A DNA stretch of 64,000 nucleotides from Escherichia sp. E1V33 (GTDB lineage: Bacteria; Pseudomonadota; Gammaproteobacteria; Enterobacterales; Enterobacteriaceae), in NCBI RefSeq assembly GCF_004211955.1, contig NZ_RHJI01000017.1, positions 1-64,000 of the forward strand. The letters run 5' to 3'. The notes beneath the pieces were generated by a model. The model was not told where the DNA came from. It worked only from the letters and a program-made list of their open reading frames with translations, and ran no database searches. Of this stretch, positions 55,361 through 64,000 are shown piece by piece. The translations under genes and the position numbers were made by a program. Positions within the stretch are counted from its first letter, which is position 1. Each line of letters starts with the position of its first letter.

Positions 55361-56773
55361 TTATTTCCGCAGTTCAGCAGCCCGTTTCTTACCAATAAAC
55401 AGCCAGCCCAACCCCAGCGCGATAAACCACAGCGGAGTGACCAGCAGCGCCTGGCGAGTGTCATCTTCCAGTGTCAGCAACACGACCACGAACACAAAGA
55501 ACGCCATACATACCCAGCACATCAGCTTGCCGAGCGGCATCTTGTAGATCGACTTCTCATGCAGATGAGGACGCTGTTTGCGGTACACCAGGTACGAGCA
55601 AAGGATAATTGTCCAGACGAACATAAACAGAATCGCGGAAACGGTTGTAATCATCGTGAACGCGCCAATCACACTAGGATTCACATACAACATCACCACG
55701 CCGCCGAGCAGACAGATACACGAGAACGTCAGCCCTTTCGCGGGTACTGCGCGCTTAGAAAGTTTAGCGAACGCTTTCGGCGCAACACCTTCCTGCGCCA
55801 GACCAAACAGCATACGGCTGGTAGAGAAGACGCCGCTGTTAGCGGAAGACGCCGCAGAGGTCAGCACCACAAAGTTGATCACGCTGGCAGCCGCAGGCAA
55901 ACCTACCAACACAAACAGTTCAACAAACGGGCTTTTCTCCGGGACTACCGAACTCCACGGCGTCACGGACATAATCACAATCAGCGCGAAGACGTAGAAC
56001 ATAATGATACGGATCGGAATGGAGTTAATCGCGCGTGGCAGTGATTTCTCCGGATCTTTGGTTTCCGCAGCTGTTGTACCTACCAGCTCAATCCCCACGA
56101 AAGCGAAAACCGCTATCTGGAATCCGGCAAAGAAGCCACTTAAACCTTTCGGGAACCAGCCGCCGTCATTCCACAAATGCGCGAATGACGCTTCCACACC
56201 GGTCGGTGACTGAAAGTGCATCGCCACCATGACCAGGCCGACGACAATCAGCGACACAATGGCGACGATTTTGATCATCGCAAACCAGAACTCCATCTCA
56301 CCGAACATTTTCACGGTGGCGAGGTTAAGCGTCAGCAGCAGCACTATCACCGCCAGCGAGGCGACCCAGTCGGAGAGATCGGGGAACCAGAACTGAGCAT
56401 AAGCCGTGATCGCCACCACGTCTGCCATACCGGTTACAACCCAGCAGAACCAGTAAGTCCAGCCGGTGAAATATCCTGCCCACGGCCCGAGTAAATCGGA
56501 AGCGAAGTCACTAAAAGATTTGTATTCCAGATTCGAAAGCAGCAATTCCCCCATTGCCCGCATCACGAAAAAGAGCATAAAACCAATGATCATATAAACG
56601 AAAATGATCGACGGCCCGGCAAGGCTAATCGTTTTGCCAGACCCCATAAACAACCCCGTACCAATGGCACCGCCAATGGCAATAAGCTGAATATGTCGGT
56701 TTGTGAGATTGCGCCGTAGCGACTGTTCAGCCGGAGCCTGATCATCGGCAACGACTTTTACCTGATCTACCAT
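55361..56773 (-). CDS. cycA: D-Ala/D-Ser/Gly proton symporter CycA
   Basis: A 470-residue APC-family amino acid permease with twelve membrane helices and the opening GGAIGTGLFMGSGKTI (about residues 33-48). It imports glycine, D-serine, D-alanine and the drug D-cycloserine. The mRNA is a GcvB sRNA target in E. coli; the start region is preserved. Confidence 0.97.
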   Translation of the reverse strand: MVDQVKVVADDQAPAEQSLRRNLTNRHIQLIAIGGAIGTGLFMGSGKTISLAGPSIIFVYMIIGFMLFFVMRAMGELLLSNLEYKSFSDFASDLLGPWAGYFTGWTYWFCWVVTGMADVVAITAYAQFWFPDLSDWVASLAVIVLLLTLNLATVKMFGEMEFWFAMIKIVAIVSLIVVGLVMVAMHFQSPTGVEASFAHLWNDGGWFPKGLSGFFAGFQIAVFAFVGIELVGTTAAETKDPEKSLPRAINSIPIRIIMFYVFALIVIMSVTPWSSVVPEKSPFVELFVLVGLPAAASVINFVVLTSAASSANSGVFSTSRMLFGLAQEGVAPKAFAKLSKRAVPAKGLTFSCICLLGGVVMLYVNPSVIGAFTMITTVSAILFMFVWTIILCSYLVYRKQRPHLHEKSIYKMPLGKLMCWVCMAFFVFVVVLLTLEDDTRQALLVTPLWFIALGLGWLFIGKKRAAELRK

Positions 56774-57081
56774 GTTTTTTTCTTCCTGTACCTGTCTGTG
56801 TTGTTCAGGCTCTACGGCCTTTAGTCAGTCTATGATACGACGAATCTGTATCGGGACTCATCGATATTAGGTAACAATACGCGGGATGAATACTAAGATT
56901 TAGATCTAATGTTAATTTTATGTTTAAAGTGAGTGTCATATCACGGTGATAACGCGAAACAGCTCACAAAAATACACGCTTACGGGGTCTTTGCAACACA
57001 AAATAGCGCCGTTTGGCAAACTGAAGGGTTTATTGCTGAATACCGGCTCCCCTCTGGTTCGAGGGGAACAGAATGCGCTGC
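56774..57081 (-). promoter_or_regulatory. cycA promoter and leader region
   Basis: A 308-bp gap after fklB, AT-rich, with no ORF. On the - strand a TATCAT -10-like box (near 56830) and the leader GAACAACACAGACAGG precede AGGAAG and the cycA ATG. The CA-rich leader is a plausible GcvB pairing region. A hairpin (CCCCTCGAACCAGAGGGG, near 57050) follows fklB. Confidence 0.5.
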
Positions 57082-57702
57082 TTAGAGGATTTCCAGCAGT
57101 TCGACTTCAAACACCAGGGTGCTGAACGGAGGGATGGATGCGCCTGCGCCGCGCTCGCCATATGCCAGTTCCTGCGGGATAGTCAGTTCCCATTTAGAAC
57201 CTACCGGCATCAGAGTCAGTGCTTCAATCCAGCCAGGGATCACGCCATTAACCGGGAATTCAGCGGGTTCACCACGAGCAACAGAGCTGTCAAACACGGT
57301 GCCGTCGATCAGTTTACCGGTGTAATGAACGCGAACGCGGTCGGTACGGGCAGGAATTGCGCCTTCGCCCTGGTTGATCACGCGGAATTGCAGGCCGGAT
57401 TCGGTGCTGTTTACGCCTTCTTTTTTAGCGTTTTCTTCAAGATATTTAACACCTTCAGCAGCCATCGACTGGAAACGCTGACGACGAACAGCATCGGCAC
57501 GTTCATGGATTTCACGCAGCGCGCGGTGCACCACATCAACCGGAACAGCCGGATGTTTGCCTTCCAGTGCGTCGGCAATACCTGCAACCAGCGCTTCTGG
57601 CAGCAGCCCTTCCAGACCAGATTCACTCAGTTGTTGCCCTACCTGCAAACCAATGCCGTAGCTTGCTTGCGCTTCGATGGTGTCAAAAGTTGGGGTGGTC
57701 AT
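57082..57702 (-). CDS. fklB: FKBP-type peptidyl-prolyl isomerase FklB (FKBP22)
   Basis: A 206-residue isomerase: helical N-terminal dimerisation domain (residues 1-85), a long linking helix and a C-terminal FKBP domain ([18 protein letters not shown], about residues 123-140). The start [10 protein letters not shown] follows GGAAGGAAA. Confidence 0.96.
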   Translation of the reverse strand: MTTPTFDTIEAQASYGIGLQVGQQLSESGLEGLLPEALVAGIADALEGKHPAVPVDVVHRALREIHERADAVRRQRFQSMAAEGVKYLEENAKKEGVNSTESGLQFRVINQGEGAIPARTDRVRVHYTGKLIDGTVFDSSVARGEPAEFPVNGVIPGWIEALTLMPVGSKWELTIPQELAYGERGAGASIPPFSTLVFEVELLEIL

Positions 57703-57919
57703 CGTATTTCCTTCCTCAGGGTATAAAGTAACGGGCAGCATATCAGCCACACTTCCTTGGGTAAAACTTTGTCGCGAGAGTGATGACAAATCCCGGGGAA
57801 AAAGAAACAATAGCAATATCCCGTATGAATATAATAAAGGCGGGTTTACCACGGACATCATAGCGTTAGCTTATTCATAGGCTATGATTGAGGAACAAGA
57901 CGCGGAGCAGGAGGAAACC

Positions 57920-58558
57920 ATGCCCGGGCGCTTTGAACTAAAACCAACCCTGGAGAAGGTCTGGCACGCGCCGGACAACTTTCGCTTCATGGATCCGCTA
58001 CCACCGATGCATCGTCGGGGGATTATTATTGCCGCCATTATTTTGGTGGTCGGTTTTCTACTTCCGTCTGAGGATGCGCCCGACGCCCCCGTCGTGACGC
58101 GTGAAGCGCAGCTGGATATTCAGTCGCAATCCCAGCCGCCGACAGAAGAACAGCTTCGGGCGCAGCTAGTTACGCCGCAGAACGATCCGGATCAAGTTGC
58201 TCCGGTCGCTCCAGAACCAATACAGGAAGGCCAACCGGAAGAGCAGCCGCAAGCTACGCAAACGCAACCTTTCCAGCCAGATAGCGGCATTGACAATCAA
58301 TGGCGCTCTTACCGTGTCGAAGCCGGCAAAACGATGGCACAGCTGTTCCGTGACCACGGTCTGCCTCCTACCGATGTATACGCAATGGCGCAGGTAGAAG
58401 GCGCAGGTAAACCATTAAGTAATTTGCAAAATGGACAGATGGTGAAAATCCGCCAGAACGCCAGCGGCGTGGTGACGGGCTTAACCATTGATACGGGGAA
58501 TAATCAACAGGTCTTGTTTACCCGCCAGCCAGATGGCAGTTTTATTCGCGCGCGGTAG
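57920..58558 (+). CDS. ytfB: OapA/LysM-like cell-division protein YtfB
   Basis: A 212-residue inner-membrane protein: cytoplasmic N-terminus, one membrane helix ([18 protein letters not shown], about residues 32-49), a Gln/Pro-rich periplasmic linker and a C-terminal OapA/LysM-like glycan-binding domain ([20 protein letters not shown]). Over-expression makes E. coli filament. The start [10 protein letters not shown] follows GGAGGAAA. Confidence 0.93.
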   Translation: MPGRFELKPTLEKVWHAPDNFRFMDPLPPMHRRGIIIAAIILVVGFLLPSEDAPDAPVVTREAQLDIQSQSQPPTEEQLRAQLVTPQNDPDQVAPVAPEPIQEGQPEEQPQATQTQPFQPDSGIDNQWRSYRVEAGKTMAQLFRDHGLPPTDVYAMAQVEGAGKPLSNLQNGQMVKIRQNASGVVTGLTIDTGNNQQVLFTRQPDGSFIRAR

Positions 58559-59042
58559 ATGAAGGGTCAACCAGAAGCCAGCTAAGGATCGTCTCTTTGA
58601 TGACCTTACGTCTGGCTTCCAGTGCCTGGGGTGAAACCATGCTGATGTGATAAACCTGGCCAAGCGTATGCTGGTTGATCAAATAATATCCCCCAAGCGC
58701 AGCAATATTAATATTCACCTGCAACGGATCGATATCTGGCTTAAAAATATTGAGTTTCTTCCCTTCAGCCAGCAAGGATTCTATCAACTGCCAGTGCGCA
58801 TGGTTAATATTCTGAAGGCGCAGCGATTTTGCATAATGAACACCTTTACTCTGGTTTTCACTATGCACAATTTTTAAAAACCAGGGGTTAGAAATATAAT
58901 AATCCCAGGTAAAATCAATGATTTTTTCAATTGCTTTTTGTAGCTGGTTTAACCTGCTGATTAACGATCGCCCCGATGCCGACAACGTAGAATAATCACA
59001 TGCCACACAACAAGAACGTTTGGTGGAAGGCGTGGAAATCAT
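58542..59042 (-). pseudogene. TetR-family regulator lacking the DNA-binding domain
   Basis: A 166-residue ORF. From about residue 38 it matches the C-terminal ligand domain of TetR proteins ([11 protein letters not shown]-like: [20 protein letters not shown], then [11 protein letters not shown] and [18 protein letters not shown]). The N-terminus MISTPSTKR looks like a normal TetR start, but the ~50-residue helix-turn-helix is missing between them, so an internal deletion is likely. The product could not bind DNA as TetR does. It overlaps the ytfB 3' end by 17 nt. In the K-12 map I recall no regulator lies between ytfB and rplI, so this is an old gene lost there or an import. Confidence 0.75.
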
Positions 59043-59190
59043 TTACTCCCTGGTGCTTCGTTATATCCATGATGTGTGATTTTTGATATTAATATCTATC
59101 CCCATCCACTATTGTCACCACTTCAGAAAACAAACTTATTTTTATTAAAATTGATTCTTTTTTCTGTGCACATTCAACTAATAGAAAGCA

Positions 59191-59214
59191 AAACGCCGAC
59201 ACAAGGTCGGCGTT
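59191..59214 (-). terminator. Terminator of the rpsF operon
   Basis: AAACGCCGAC and GTCGGCGTTT form a 10-bp stem downstream of rplI, with Ts following on the - strand. Confidence 0.9.
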
Positions 59215-59237
59215 TTTACGTCTCGTTGAATAACGAA

Positions 59238-59699
<462 letters not shown>

Positions 59700-59728
59700 T
59701 CAAAGTCGTATTAATGGACCGTGACCGA

Positions 59729-60275
<547 letters not shown>

Positions 60276-60281
60276 CAGAAA

Positions 60282-60780
<499 letters not shown>

Positions 60781-61003
60781 ACTGACATACCCCGCCAAAC
60801 TCAAGGCCAGCCGACAAATAAATCTCATCTTTCGCTCAAAAGGACTAACTCGCTGATTTGAAGTTCATCACATTCCGTCACAGTGTTTTTTCGAACAACT
60901 GCATCAGAAATGGTCACCATCAAATTCTTTATCATTGATTAAAATTAAATCAGAAGATCATCACAGAGGAGAGCACACAAAGTCAGCCGTCGAGGAGGTA
61001 TCT

Positions 61004-61279
61004 ATGTTCAGTCGTGTTTTAGCCCTTCTGGCTGTGCTTTTGCTAAGTGCAAATACATGGGCAGCCATTGAAATTAATAACCACCAGGCCAGAAATATGG
61101 ACGATGTGCAAAGCTTAGGCGTGATTTATATCAATCATAACTTCGCCACTGAAAGTGAAGCACGTCAGGCATTAAATGAAGAGACAGATGCGCAAGGCGC
61201 AACGTACTACCACGTAATTCTGATGCGAGAACCGGGGAGTAACGGCAATATGCACGCCAGCGCGGATATTTATCGCTAG
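61004..61279 (+). CDS. yjfY: YhcN/BhsA-family small periplasmic protein YjfY
   Basis: A 91-residue DUF1471 protein with a signal peptide ending SANTWA-AIEINNHQAR. Relatives act in stress and biofilm responses; this one has no set role. The start follows a strong GAGGAGG; the upstream ATG would add 23 residues before a signal peptide and is rejected. Confidence 0.93.
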   Translation: MFSRVLALLAVLLLSANTWAAIEINNHQARNMDDVQSLGVIYINHNFATESEARQALNEETDAQGATYYHVILMREPGSNGNMHASADIYR

Positions 61280-61318
61280 CACCAGGTATAACCAACGAAA
61301 CATTGCCATAGTTTGCTT

Positions 61319-61345
61319 TGCCCCCTTCTCCGGGGGCATTTTTTT
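61319..61345 (+). terminator. yjfY terminator
   Basis: TGCCCCC and GGGGGCA form a tight stem with TTCTCC loop, then seven Ts. Confidence 0.9.
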
Positions 61346-61408
61346 GAAAAACGGCTGCGGAATCAGACCAGTTATCTCCCGAATAAGGAAATTTCCGCAG
61401 CGCGTGTT

Positions 61409-62095
61409 TTACTTCTGCCCGTAATAGGCGTTGGGACCATGCTTACGCATGAAGTGTTTATTCATGAGGTAGCTGTCGATGTGACTCAGTTGTGGGTTAA
61501 TGCCGCGGGCAATCCACGCCATTTTCGCCACTTCTTCCATCACCACCGCGTTATGCACCGCATCGTGAGCATCTTTCCCCCAGGCGAACGGCCCGTGCTG
61601 ATACACCACAATCCCCGGTGTGTACAGCGGTTCGGCGTTGCCCAGCGTTTCGATAATCACTTTGCCAGTGTTCAGTTCGTACTCACCCTGCACCTCTTCT
61701 TCGCTTAACCCGCGCGTACACGGGATGTCGCCAAAGAAGTAGTCGGCGTGCGTGGTGCCTAACGCCGGGATCGCCAGCCCCGCCTGCGCCCATGCGGTAG
61801 CATGAGTGGAGTGGGTATGGACAATGCCGCCAAGCGACGGGTAACGACGGTAGAGTTCGAGATGCGTCGCAGTATCGGAAGACGGGCGATACTCCCCTTC
61901 CACCACCTTGCCGCTCATATCAACCACCACCATATCGTCCGCTTTCATGGTTTCGTAGGCGACACCGCTGGGCTTGATCACCACCAGCCCGCGTTCGCGG
62001 TCAATGGCGCTGACGTTGCCCCAGGTAAAGGTCACCAGCCCGTAGCGCGGCAGATCCATGTTGGCTTCAAACACTTGCTGTTTTAGCTTTTGCAT
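61409..62095 (-). CDS. ulaF: L-ribulose-5-phosphate 4-epimerase UlaF
   Basis: A 228-residue class II aldolase-fold epimerase giving D-xylulose-5-P, the last step of ascorbate breakdown. Zinc ligands lie in [10 protein letters not shown] (about residues 93-102) and near His171 (YQHGPFAWG). Its start overlaps the ulaE stop as TAATG. Confidence 0.97.
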   Translation of the reverse strand: MQKLKQQVFEANMDLPRYGLVTFTWGNVSAIDRERGLVVIKPSGVAYETMKADDMVVVDMSGKVVEGEYRPSSDTATHLELYRRYPSLGGIVHTHSTHATAWAQAGLAIPALGTTHADYFFGDIPCTRGLSEEEVQGEYELNTGKVIIETLGNAEPLYTPGIVVYQHGPFAWGKDAHDAVHNAVVMEEVAKMAWIARGINPQLSHIDSYLMNKHFMRKHGPNAYYGQK

Positions 62096-62949
62096 TATGC
62101 CGCCTCCACCATGCCAGCTTTGGCCATGCGCGCTTTCACCCAATCACGCGCTTTTGCCACTTCTGCCGCCGGGTCTTCCGCCGTTTCGCTCCACATCTCA
62201 ATCAGGTACGGCCCGCAATAGCCACTCTGTTTGAGCGTTTCAAAGCAACGTTCGAAATCCACTATACCTTCGCCAAACGGCACGTTTTTAAAGACGCCCG
62301 GTTTGGTGTCTTTAACATGCACCGCGACGATATGCCCGATTCCGGCCTGCAACTCCATCTGCACGTCGTTGTCCCACGCCGACAGGTTACCGATATCCGG
62401 GTAGAGCTGGAACCACGGGTTGTTGAGATAGTGCGCGTAGCCCAGCGCCTTGCTGATGGAGTTCATCAACGGATAATCCATGATCTCCATCGCCAGCGTC
62501 ACCTGCGCGCGGCTTGCCATCTCAACGCTCTCTTTCAGCCCGTCACGGAAACGACGACGCGTTTCGTTATTGGCTTCCTGATAGTAAACGTCATAGCCCG
62601 CCAGCTGGATCACGCGAATACCAACGTCCTGGGCGAACTGGATGGCTTTACGCATAATCTCCAGCCCCTGCGCCCGCACCGCGTCATCTTCGCTACCCAG
62701 CGGGAAACGACGATGAGCAGAAAGGCACATTGACGGTACGCGTACGCCGGTTTCAACAATCGCGTTGACCAGTGCCAGACGCTGTTCGCGGCTCCAGTCG
62801 AGGCGCGACAGGCGATCGTCAGTTTCATCTACCGACATTTCGACAAAATCGAAGCCTAACGTTTTTGCCAGTTGCAGCCGTTCCAGCCAGCACTCCCCGG
62901 CGGGGAGCGCTTTTTCATAGATGCCAAGCGGGATTTGTTTGGACAACAT
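62095..62949 (-). CDS. ulaE: L-xylulose-5-phosphate 3-epimerase UlaE
   Basis: A 284-residue TIM-barrel epimerase of the xylose-isomerase-like family ([34 protein letters not shown]). It converts L-xylulose-5-P to L-ribulose-5-P. Full length, GGAG 6-9 nt before the ATG. Confidence 0.97.
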   Translation of the reverse strand: MLSKQIPLGIYEKALPAGECWLERLQLAKTLGFDFVEMSVDETDDRLSRLDWSREQRLALVNAIVETGVRVPSMCLSAHRRFPLGSEDDAVRAQGLEIMRKAIQFAQDVGIRVIQLAGYDVYYQEANNETRRRFRDGLKESVEMASRAQVTLAMEIMDYPLMNSISKALGYAHYLNNPWFQLYPDIGNLSAWDNDVQMELQAGIGHIVAVHVKDTKPGVFKNVPFGEGIVDFERCFETLKQSGYCGPYLIEMWSETAEDPAAEVAKARDWVKARMAKAGMVEAA

Positions 62950-62958
62950 ATCCGCTCC

Positions 62959-63609
62959 TTAGCCCCACAGTTCAGCGATGGAACGTTTGAACTGACGCGC
63001 GGCTTCCACCGGAGAAGCGGCATCACGGATGCTACGACCCGCGATAAATACATGAATCGGAATGCCTTTGAACAGCGGCAGATCTTCCAGCGCCAGGCCA
63101 CCGGTGACGGTTACTTTGAAGCCCATATCGGAAAGACGTTTGATCGCGGTAATGTCCGCTTCACCCCATGCCACGCCTGCGGCCTGCGCATCACGGCTGC
63201 GGTGATAAACCACCTGCCCAATGCCTGCGTCGCGCCACTGCTGCGCCTGTTCCCAGGTCCAGTAACCGGTCAGTTCGATCTGCACGTCGCCGTTAAACTC
63301 TTTTGCCACATCCAGCGCGCCTTTGGCGGTGTTGATATCCGCACAGCAAATCACGGTCACCCAGTCAGCGTTGGCTTCGAAGCACATACGAGAGAGGATT
63401 TTGCCTGCATCGGCAATTTTGGCGTCTGCCAGTACGATTTTGTGCGGGTAAAGCGCTTTCAGATCGCGAACCGCACGCACGCCTTCGCCCACGCACAGAA
63501 TGGTACCCACTTCGATAATGTCGACTTCTTCGGCAATCAGGCGAGTGGTTTCGTAGGCGCTATCCATAGTCTGGTTGTCCAGCGCGACTTGCAACATTGG
63601 TAATGACAT
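62959..63609 (-). CDS. ulaD: 3-keto-L-gulonate-6-phosphate decarboxylase UlaD
   Basis: A 216-residue orotidine-decarboxylase-like enzyme yielding L-xylulose-5-P. The active-site motif is [10 protein letters not shown] (about residues 61-70), with Glu and Asp ligands for Mg2+ nearby. The start [10 protein letters not shown] follows AAGGAA. Operon with ulaE and ulaF. Confidence 0.97.
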   Translation of the reverse strand: MSLPMLQVALDNQTMDSAYETTRLIAEEVDIIEVGTILCVGEGVRAVRDLKALYPHKIVLADAKIADAGKILSRMCFEANADWVTVICCADINTAKGALDVAKEFNGDVQIELTGYWTWEQAQQWRDAGIGQVVYHRSRDAQAAGVAWGEADITAIKRLSDMGFKVTVTGGLALEDLPLFKGIPIHVFIAGRSIRDAASPVEAARQFKRSIAELWG

Positions 63610-63622
63610 GTTCAATTCCTTC

Positions 63623-64000
63623 TTAAGCTGCCGCGTTGGTGCGGTCAATTAAATCCAGTACTTCCTGCTCGGTACGGCAGGCGCGTAAACGGTCGAAATT
63701 CTCTTCATCTTCAAACAGGTTGACGATCTGCATGATGCCCACTTCCTGGTGAGTGTTGGCATCGACCGCCGCCATGGTGATGAGGATATCCACCGGATCG
63801 TTATCTTCGTGGTTAAATTCCAGCGGCTTTTTCAGCGTTACCAGAGAGAAACCGGTTTTCTTCACGCCCTCTTCCGGACGCCCATGCGGCATCGCCAGCC
63901 CCGGAGCGATAACGAAATAAGGGCCAAACTGTTCCACGCCATCCAGAATCGCCTGGTAATAGCGCGGCTCGACAACGTCCGCCGCCACCAGCAGATCGAC
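63623..64000 (-). CDS. ulaC: Ascorbate PTS EIIA component UlaC (partial)
   Basis: The gene runs off the window edge; 125 codons plus the stop are present, and about 28 N-terminal codons lie beyond. UlaC carries phosphate from HPr to UlaB for import of L-ascorbate. The phosphorylated His is in [13 protein letters not shown]. The stop lies 13 bp before ulaD. Confidence 0.95.

Overview
The window reads as a chromosome segment of an Escherichia species. Gene order and most proteins match, from memory, the E. coli K-12 interval from leuX to the ula operon, seen in reverse orientation. Several genes differ enough from K-12 (yjgN, parts of treR, pyrL) that a close relative such as E. albertii or a cryptic clade is as likely as E. 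coli itself. I could not decide the species without a search.

Layout. 1-3.2 kb is the end of an accessory island: a small orphan ORF, an SBD-HNH-type restriction endonuclease and a P4-type integrase seated at the 3' end of tRNA-Leu leuX. 3.4-3.65 kb is a wreck of ahr (yjgB). 3.7-13 kb is core: yjgR, lptG-lptF (LPS export), pepA, holC-valS. 13-19.4 kb: yjgN, yjgM, rraB, argI with ARG boxes, tabA, the pyrL-pyrB-pyrI operon with its attenuator, ridA. 19.5-26.9 kb: mgtA with the mgtL leader and a PhoP box, treR, a tiny treC relic (treB and nearly all of treC are gone), nrdD-nrdG with FNR, NrdR and DnaA sites. 26.9-33.2 kb: an orphan RelB/DinJ antitoxin, cybC, tldE, darP, mpl, fbp, and an extra DUF2569 membrane gene. 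33.2-38 kb is the ytfQ-ytfR-ytfT-yjfF galactofuranose transporter. 38.3-60.7 kb: ppa, chpS-chpB toxin-antitoxin, ytfP, tamA-tamB, msrA, ytfL, ytfK, ytfJ, cysQ, cpdB, ytfH/ytfG, ytfF, ytfE, cycA, fklB, ytfB, a TetR gene lacking its DNA-binding half, and the rpsF-priB-rpsR-rplI operon. 61-64 kb: yjfY and the ulaC(partial)-ulaD-ulaE-ulaF ascorbate genes. Gaps hold REP/BIME and boxC repeats.

The theme of the window is differential gain and loss on a conserved backbone. Compared with K-12 it lacks the idn operon, functional ahr, yjgL, yjgH-bdcA-bdcR and treBC. It carries extra or residual genes at leuX, after nrdG, after fbp/yjfF and between ytfB and rplI. Two losses left readable scars whose junctions look like deletions between short direct repeats. 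I did not find a convincing wholly new multi-gene system. The strongest leads are the sulfur-modification-type restriction gene beside leuX, the orphan antitoxin with its operator, the HTH-less TetR remnant and the two deletion scars.
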